Origin: Pelargonium nanum
Taxonomy: Eukaryota > Streptophyta > Magnoliopsida > Geraniales > Geraniaceae
NCBI GenBank assembly: GCA_036897485.1
Contig: JAYMTF010001981.1
Coordinates: forward strand, 1-20,275
Reading direction: 5' to 3'
Length of the DNA stretch: 20,275 nt
Shown: piece by piece, positions 8,552 through 17,500 of the stretch
How the letters are laid out: the number at the start of each line of letters is the position of its first letter
Numbering within the stretch: position 1 is the stretch's first letter
Position numbers and translations under genes: made by a program
The notes under the pieces: generated by a model
The model's database searches: none
What the model was told of the DNA's origin: nothing
Seen by the model: only the letters and a program-made list of their open reading frames with translations

Positions 8552-11500
8552 CTTCACCCTTACCCCTGCATGTCTTTCAACAGGGGACGAAAGGCCAATC
8601 CAATAAAGAGGACTCCACATTTGATGTGTTGTGTAAAATGTTGGACGGAAATTTGGACTTCTCATCATCTATCTCAGATTCAAAAATCTGGTTTGCCCTT
8701 AACCACCCGAAGGTATTATGTTTTTTTATATATGTTAAAGTCAATTCCTGATCATGGATATACTTTTGTTTTGTTATCTGTAAACGTAAGCTGAAGCCTT
8801 TTTATGCTTATGTGACATAGGCTGAAATTCGACGTGCTACACTTTCTGGTTTGGACATTGCTGACATTCTTAAATCCAAGGCTGTTGATTCAATGGTAAT
8901 TTAATGCGTTTTCTTATTTACTCTGTTGTTTTTTCAACTAGTCTACAATGAAATTTTTGGTTAGACGAACCACTCTATGTGCTTGTTCTTAATTTCTCTA
9001 GCATGAAACGTTGTACTTGATTTGCATAATAATATTTTCTTGATTTTAATTGTTGGAGATGTAGCTTGATTATTTCAATGGCTATCAAATTGCTTTAGCC
9101 TAATGTTGTTAGAGATGATTTATCATAATTTCTAGTTTTAAATGTAATTTGTATGGTTTACTTTAGAATAAATATAATTTTGCTTTCCTGTCTTTGTATT
9201 CACTAATTGTCAACTGCAATCTGCATCAATGTTGATATTTATGGACCAAATTGTTGGTCTAAATAATTTTTCATTGTCATCTGTGTCTGTTTCTGTTCAC
9301 TAAATTGATGACAGTACTACTGTGGTTTTGCAAATGGTTTTAATAGTGTTGCATGAATGGTTGCCGCACATATTTTTCTTTTTAGTTTTTAAGTGGGGAA
9401 CTACCAGAGTGTGAGAGATTTACTAGAGTGGATTAATTTGACCTCTGCCATGATGTTTGTATGATTTCCACAGGCATAGTTGTCCAATTAACTGATATTC
9501 TACCTTTTTTGTATGTGTTAAATCTGCAGGTTGGATAATAGAACATTCTATAATATATCTTCTGTCTTACTATTTACTAGGTTTTAAACCATAGATTTCT
9601 ATTAGACTTGTGATTAATAACTGTGAAACTCCTGTGGCTCAGAGGCTAGTTACTATTCGAGATGCCATTCTGCGCCAGCTTCATGATGATGATCTAACTG
9701 TTGTTAAGGCGGCTCTCTCACTTGATGGGTTATCAGAAATAATAAGTTCTCCTGACCTTCTTGAAGTTTTGTATGATGTGCTTCAAAGATGTGTTGACAT
9801 TCTGACGCAGAGTAAGTATTGTTTGTTTGGAATGCTTTGGCCTGTATTTAATTTTACAGCTTGTCATCTCTATTTGACCACTGTACTTGTTATTTAGTGA
9901 GCATCCAATCCAATCTAATGTTCAGTTATACTTATTATTTTATTTTATAAACTAAATCAAAATACCACAGGTAGCCGTTGGCAGTACTGCGAGACTCTCT
10001 ATTCTCTATGCTCTTGGTTTATTATTCGATAAATGAGCAAAATAATGCTGTGTATATATATATATATACTCATGACAATATCATACACATGCACATGTAT
10101 ATGTATACACACAAACAAGAAACACACATGAGTTTGATTTGTATGTTGCAAATTAGGGATTTTTTTTTGTCTTACATGCGCTGTAAAGAAAAGATAATGA
10201 CCCTTATATGTTTTCTACTTCTATTTGCAGATTCATCAGATAGCACCACTCTAGCTGGTGATGTTATTATTTCATGCTTAAAAACGGCCATCTCAAGCTT
10301 CAATGATCACATTGATTATCCAAAGAAACTTGCTTCAGTGGTGTTCCCTTTACTATTAATCCTTCCAAAGGTTTTATATTTTTATCTTAAGATCTTATAA
10401 TTGATTTCGGTAGCTATCATACATATCGGTGTCCATAAAAATAGTATGTTATCTATCTCTAGTTATTTGCTTTTTGATGTATTATTTAACCATGCCACTG
10501 TCCACAGACACAGAAGTTAAATTTGAAGATTTTGGAATTAGCCCGTGAAATGAAGTGGCCATTTTACAGCAATCTTGTTGTTGCTTCACATCCAGAACTG
10601 GTAATTTATCTACTCTTTATATAGTAATATTTTGTTTATTGTTGCCTGGCATATCATGTTTTTCAACACGTATATACATGGCTGTTATGTGCAAACATTG
10701 CCTAAAAACCTTTTTGCACTGAACTGGTGCATGAGAGTAGATACGGGTATGTTGCATAGATTCAGAAATATATTACGGTGGAATTTGGTATCAGATTATT
10801 GAATTATGTGACGTTTAATTGCTCTTTGTTTGAATGTAATCATCTGTACTTATGTGGTACCTATGTAGTTATTGTAAAGAATTCTTAAATTAAAACTTCA
10901 GCAGTAATTTAGTTTTGCAGTGTTAGTTTATTTTTAAATTTAGGGTAAAATGCTTATGTACCTGGACTGTTATTTATTTTAGAGTGAATTCCTATCATGT
11001 TATATATATATGTATGTGTAAGTGTTAAAGCCTTGGACTTAACAATATTTTAGTTTTACACCAGATTTCGGTGCTGAAATTTGTTTAAAAAAAAATTAAA
11101 TTCTTTCTAAATTACCCATTTTAATTGTATGATACTGTTGGAGACTCGTATTTGTCGTCATCATCATGACTGACTCTAGAAAAAATAACAGTCCAAGGGG
11201 TGTAGAAACTTATTACCCTTAATTTTAGAATTCAGACAAATTTTTTTTTGAGGTCATTGACGAAGGAAAAAGTAAAGGGGAATGATGAAATTGTTTAACA
11301 GGGAAGAGAATGCAAATAGAAACTTAGATGGAAAAGGGATGGACTGTTCAAATATCATAGCAAAAAACTCTATTGTTGTACTGTTTGCATGTTGGATACA
11401 CAAAAAATTAGGCATAAATATAATAAAATAAAGACTGTATTTTTCTATGTTCACCTCATTCTTAAGCATGTTATACTTTACACAGGTTTGTTAACAAATC

Positions 11501-14500
11501 ATGTTGTGTCTGAGGTTTTAATATTGATCCCTAGTCCAAATGTTTAGATGACAATTGGATCTTAGTTGAATCCTAGACATTATCATGGTGCTTATTTATC
11601 TTCATACATTTTCTTGATAGGGGAAAGATTCTTTTAGGATAATTCTGTTAAATATCCCTTTTGAATTTTAACTCATTGTAAGAGGGTGATCTTTGATCTT
11701 TCATTCTCCAGCTGATTTAGCTCTCTTGATTTTCTTATAATCAGTTATGATTGGTTATGATTGTTTGTTTATATGCTGGCCAACTGACCTCATAGTTTTG
11801 ATTCTGAAAAAAATGCAGAAATTGCAACCAGAAAGCACATCTTCAATTAATATGGAAACTATCAATAGTATGGCTGAAACACTGTTGATGCATCCTGAAG
11901 ATTACATACCCTGGCTTACCCAGAGTTGCAAAGATTCCAAGTTGTCAAAGACACTTTTCTTTATGGTCGTGATGCAATCTTTTCAGATGCTAAAGAGTAG
12001 TATGTTTTCTCATCTATACAATAGGAACCAAAACATTGAACTTTTTGTTTGTTGTATACATGCCATGCCTTTTTTCTCTTGTGGATATTGTGAATCCTCT
12101 ATATTTCACCGGTTTATATTTGCGTATTTACACCATTTTAAGACTTTCATGTTCACTCTTATCTCTCTGTCTGGACTTACTCTTGAATTCTGTGCCATCA
12201 TAACCCTAAAATGTCAGTGTGGGTCATCTGTTTATAAAACTTGATTATGTGGTTCCTGATGGGGGAATATACATATTTTTCTCAGTTTCCTGCTACTGTT
12301 GTGACTGGACACTACTTTATTCTCAAAGACATATCATGAATTGGTTGTAATAGGATATATTGCTTGTCCTCTCACACTTATGCACAAATTTTCTTCTTGC
12401 ATTTGATATCAAGTGACTGTTATTTTTCACCTAGTATTTACGTAAAAGCGACTAAGGAAGCTTAACATGAGCAACACCACATGATCCTGCCTCAGAATCT
12501 TTGTTTCCTCTCTCATAATGCGTGGGTGCACACTGCCCTTGATATACTCTTCATTTCTTGCCCTATGATTGTTTTCTGACTTGGAAGGATAATCTTGTAT
12601 GCTTGATTAAGAACTTATAATTTCTAATTTGAAATCAAAATTGGTTTTTGGCTTATGTTATTGGATCATCATTGTTTATTCTTGTTAAGGGTTGTGTTTT
12701 TATACTTCATTATTAACTTTTATCTTGTATGTTAGAGAGTGGTCCTTTTAAGACCTCTTTTGAAGCATGCTTTCCAGTTCTGAAGGCGGAGTGGGAAGCT
12801 TTTGAGTCTACTGGTGATTTTTATGTGGAGGAGGTAGAAAATGAACTTGAATGGCTTATATACTACGATATATGTTTGATGCAATGATGATAATGTCTCT
12901 CTTTCTAATTGATTTTCAGTTAAAAACAGAGATGCTAGACTGGGACTGCAAAAGATATGTAGATCAGCTGGTTGATACTGATCTTGAAGCATTGAATGCA
13001 AATATTCTAATTTGCATATTTTGGAGATTACTAGAAACATTTAATACTTTGGCACCCACAGCTGCTTTGGTTGGTGATATCATTTTCTTCTCCATCATAT
13101 TACTTTCTTGTCTTGTACAATTTATCTTCTTGCACGATTTAATCATGCTTTCATCATTATTGAATATTTAAACTCCTATTTTTTGTAGAATGATAATGGG
13201 CACTTGCTGCGAGAGTCATTTGTCTTTTTTGCATCCTCCAAGTTGAAGCATGTTTTCAAGGAGCATATTCATTATCTTGTTCAAAAGTGCAATATCTCTC
13301 CTGCTCGTTTCCTATCAAGCTTTTTCACGGAAGAAGGTGCTCATTGTGGTTAACCATTTTGACTTACTTTTTATTATTATAAATTATTTGTAAATTGTTT
13401 TGTTGTTTTAACTTCCTCTTGATTATGTGTCTCGAGATCAAGCCTGAATGTGATTTTCATTCCCCTTGGGATAGACTGGTGTCTGGTGATATATGGGTCT
13501 GATACTTTAATTTGATCATATTCTGTGGACACATCCTCTCAAACGTTGTTTTTATAATGCATCTCGACAGGTTGTCATTGTTGTATATTTTATAATCTAT
13601 TTTTTTATATGCACCAGGTCGGGTGGGATAGTAAATAGCATAAAACATGTACTCTAAATGAATATTTGTCTATTCGAACTAAGCAGTAATCTTTTTTTTT
13701 TCTTCCCATTGTTGTGTTGTATGATTTGTTAAGTAATTTGTTTTCTTATGATTTTTGTCTGTCAACTTGCAGGTGTTCCAGTTAATGTCCAAGTTGAGGG
13801 TCTTCACTGTTTTGCCTATCTTTGTTTACAGTCAGACGATGTATTGACTAATCAACTTATAGCAGAATTTCCTTCAGTTCTTGTTCCATTGGCCAGTGAT
13901 GACCAGGTTTTTTGATTTCTTTATTTTCTTTTTCCTTCCCGTGTTTCCTCATAGTTGGTTGGTGGTATTGGGAGTTTGTAAATTGTTATATGATAATAAG
14001 TCGTTGGTACATTCTCTTTTTAAGGCATTTATTTTCTTTAGCTATGTGGCTACCAACTTTGCATAAATATGCATGGCTATTGTATTCTATTTTCAGGTTA
14101 TAAGAAATGCTGCCATGACCTGCATTGAAGGGCTATATGCTCTGCAGAAGCGTGACATTTCTAGCAAGAAAAATGGTATAATCTTGTTCATTGTATGTTT
14201 TGCATATTTGGTTGTCCCTATAATAACTCTAATATGTTGTGCATTCTGTAAAAAAACAATGCCAGGGGAAAATGCAGTACAGAGTGACTTTCTGTATGAT
14301 ATTTTGGACTTGATGGTTCAGCAAAAAAGTCTCATATTGTCGGATAAGAAGTTTCTCCCTTCCCTTCTGATGACTTCACTAAGCTCCTCCAGCCATACCC
14401 TTTTGGTGCATAAAAATATTGAACAGAGGTCAGTATACTTTATGGCAGTTATATCTGTAGAAATTTCATGTCATATGATTTCAGTTTGTTATAAAGAGTT

Positions 14501-17500
14501 GAGTTTCAGTGTTTTTTTTTATAGTGCTGCATTGAGACTCTGCTCTTTTCCCACAAACATATTATGGAATGGGAACCATAATTGATTTTTCATTCGTGCT
14601 TGTGTTGCTGATGTAATTAATTTCTCAGTTACTATGGGGTTTAGTTTAAGAGGTGAAGGGTTGTACACATGCTACGCTGTTACCCAATTTTAAGTCCTTT
14701 TTATGGCCTTAAAACTTGGTCAAAAGGGACGGGAGATAGTTGATCTTTATATGGATCATTACCTTGCGTCTGGAGATTTAACCTTTGAATTTTGTCTATG
14801 CCATCTTTTGTCTTTTCAACTTTTCATGTTCTTAGTTTTTCCACTATCAAAGATATTAATTGTGTATTGGATTGTTTGACTCTATTTTTCAGGTTTGATC
14901 AATCTAAAAAACTAGAGATCCGCAACTTCATTCTGGGTTCTGTTTTGGAACTTTCAGCACATGGAAAGGTTTGCCATCCCTTACTCAATCTTTTGTATAG
15001 CTGATTTCTTATAGGGCCTAGTAGTAGAACAAATGTGCTTAGGGATTTTTATCTAGTAATGTTGACTTGTAAATTCCTTGTTGAAGTCTTATAGGATGAA
15101 AAGGCTAATTTATTGAGCTGATATTTTTTGCAGCTTGTGATCCTATCTCTGCTCAAGGGGTTGGGTAATGTGATAATGTGTAATGATCTGGTGTCATTAC
15201 TTACTATGCTTTTGGAAAGGCGTAGTAAATATTCTTCTGAGCTGGATAAGTCATTCCATAAATTGTCAAAAGTTGAAGTTGAGATACTTTGTCTTCTACT
15301 TGAGGTAAGTTTCTTAATATTCTCCATGTGAAAAGTATTATCATTTTTAGCATTTAACATAAATTTCATTTATGTACCTGTCATAGATCTGTGCTACACC
15401 TTCCTCTTCAGTTGATGGATGTGTTCTCGAAGAGTATTTATTGAAGGCTCTTCAGGTAAGAAGCTATTGCCTAGTTCGTTGTTTTCCTTTATTGTATCTT
15501 CTGTTCCCAATATTAATGTCTTTGTTCTCTTTCCAGTTGGATGGTTTGTCTCCAGATGACTTTGCCGTTGTAAAACCCTGTACAAGTGTTCTTCAAATGC
15601 TTAGTGGTCAACTGTATAATCAGTTGAGAACTGAGATACAGGTTAGCTTCATTTATGGACAGTGCTTTAGATCATCTTAAGTTTTTTTATCAACACCTTT
15701 TGGCTTGTGACATAATGTATGATTATACATGTAAATAGTTATGAAAATTCATGGTGAATATGAACTGATTAATTTTTGTAGCTGCAATATACCACTTTAA
15801 GAATCAATATTACTTTATTCAACCATAAACTCAGCAGTGCAATTATGTATGATCTGATTGAGTTCATGAATATCAAGCAAATGCTATAAAAGTGCTGGAG
15901 ATAATAAATCACGGAACTGCTATCTTTGTTAAATTATATTATTTTTCCCCTCGTCATGCATATGTATATGCAAAGAGTATATATCCTCTTATTATAGTTT
16001 TAACTTAGATGTCAAAGAGGTATCAGTATTGTAGTGCATTCATGAGCCATTCCCTATTTCAATGTTTAACAATGTAATTTTGATGAAGCAAAAGGAAAAC
16101 CTTTTCATTGATTTATGATTTTCGTTCCATGTTAGTTTGTATGCCATTACCAAGAAATCTTAACCTCATGTCACTAATAAAGATTTGGCTTTCTTGATGC
16201 TAAAGTCACCTTTCTATTTGTTCTTTCTAGCTGACTATTATCTAATATAATCATCTCATGATGTCTGTTTGTTAGAAGCTCATCTGCTTTCTTGTCATTT
16301 ACAGGAACTTTTGTTTCTAGAACTTGTTTCTTTGTTTCGTAATGCTAATGGAGATATTCAAAATGCTACCAGAGAGGCCTTTCTGCGCTTAAATGTTAGT
16401 ATATTCCTTAAAGACTTTCCGTTCTTGATTTACACTTTGGTATTGAGTGTTATCAACAATGACAGAGTTAAAATTTTATAATTTGAACTGCAACAAGGAC
16501 TTTGTTAGATTTAGTTTATTTTATGACAGTTGATTTTATTTTGTATGTTGCAGATTACTTGCTCCACTGTTGTTCATACTCTTGATTTCATGTACAAACA
16601 TGGAAGTCAAGCTCTTCTTTCAGCACATGGTAAAAAGAAAAAGAAACACTCTGAGAATCAAAAGACCAACATGCATCGTGATGTGATTTGTAAGGGAGAG
16701 AATGCTGCCTCTTTTTTAAGCTCACTGCTTGATTTTTTGTTATTGAAGAAAAACATTGTCAACAGGTTTGTTTTTTTTTCTTTTTATTTTTATTTTTTGG
16801 TGGTAATCAGTGGCCACTACAATGGTTTGCTATTCGTCAAAAAGTGCAGTGTTGTTCTCTTAAACTGACCGTCTTCTGTTGAATGTTTGTAATCAGTGGC
16901 CACTACAATGGTTTGCTAAACTGACTTTCTTCTGATGAATGTTTATAGGGATTCTTTGATAGGGCCTTTATTTGAGCTTCTTGAAAAACTTTTTTCGGAT
17001 GATTGGGTACTCAGATCTCTTGTTCCCAATGAAACGTCAATTCAGGCTTCATCTGGCATATCTCAGGCCTCTTCTAGCTCAATTCATTACATCCAGCAGA
17101 ATCTGTTATTGATTCTTGAGGAGATTACTCTTTCACTGAAAAATAATATTCCACTAAAGGTTCTTACCTATTTTGTTGGCTTACAAATTGTTAATTACTT
17201 AATTGGGATGCGAACAATATCTATTATTGTTAGTTCAAGTTTTCTTTTCATCATTTGATTTTGTGCCACCCTTCTTTTATTTCAGGGAGATGTAACAAAT
17301 AAGTTCAACATCAAATTGTTGGTTGAGTGTGCTCGTTCGACAACTGAAGGAGTTACTCGTAATCATATATTTTCACTGCTATCCTCTATAGCAAAGGTTA
17401 TGCCAGAAAAAGTTTTGGATCATATATTGGAAATTCTCACTATTACCGGAGAATCAGCAGTCACACAGGTCTGTTGAATGTGCTGTATTTACTTTGTGCT

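Noticed and set aside
8381..8794. 137-codon + strand frame and an overlapping minus-strand frame full of Arg-Glu repeats
   Set aside because: They are exon 10 and 11 sequence joined through the CT/AT microsatellite in wrong frames. The Arg-Glu/Ile-Tyr runs are simply the repeat translated.
5865..9416. Shared 13-mer CCAGAGTGTGAGA in introns 5 and 12
   Set aside because: Flanks only loosely resemble each other; too short to claim a repeat family.
11282..11520. Intronic box C/D snoRNA (ATGATGA at 11282; also box C-like motifs near 5840, 9450, 12884 and 16078)
   Set aside because: Ribosome-biogenesis genes can host snoRNAs, but no box C is followed by a CTGA at a normal distance with a closing terminal stem.
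11747..12244. 165-codon open frame through exon 16 into intron 16
   Set aside because: Family-like sequence exists only between 11819 and 11999, flanked by AG and GT sites that keep the frame with exons 15 and 17.
13070..13077. Alternative donor at 13074 (GTGATA) for exon 18
   Set aside because: It adds 4 nt and breaks the frame into exon 19; the GT at 13070 keeps it.
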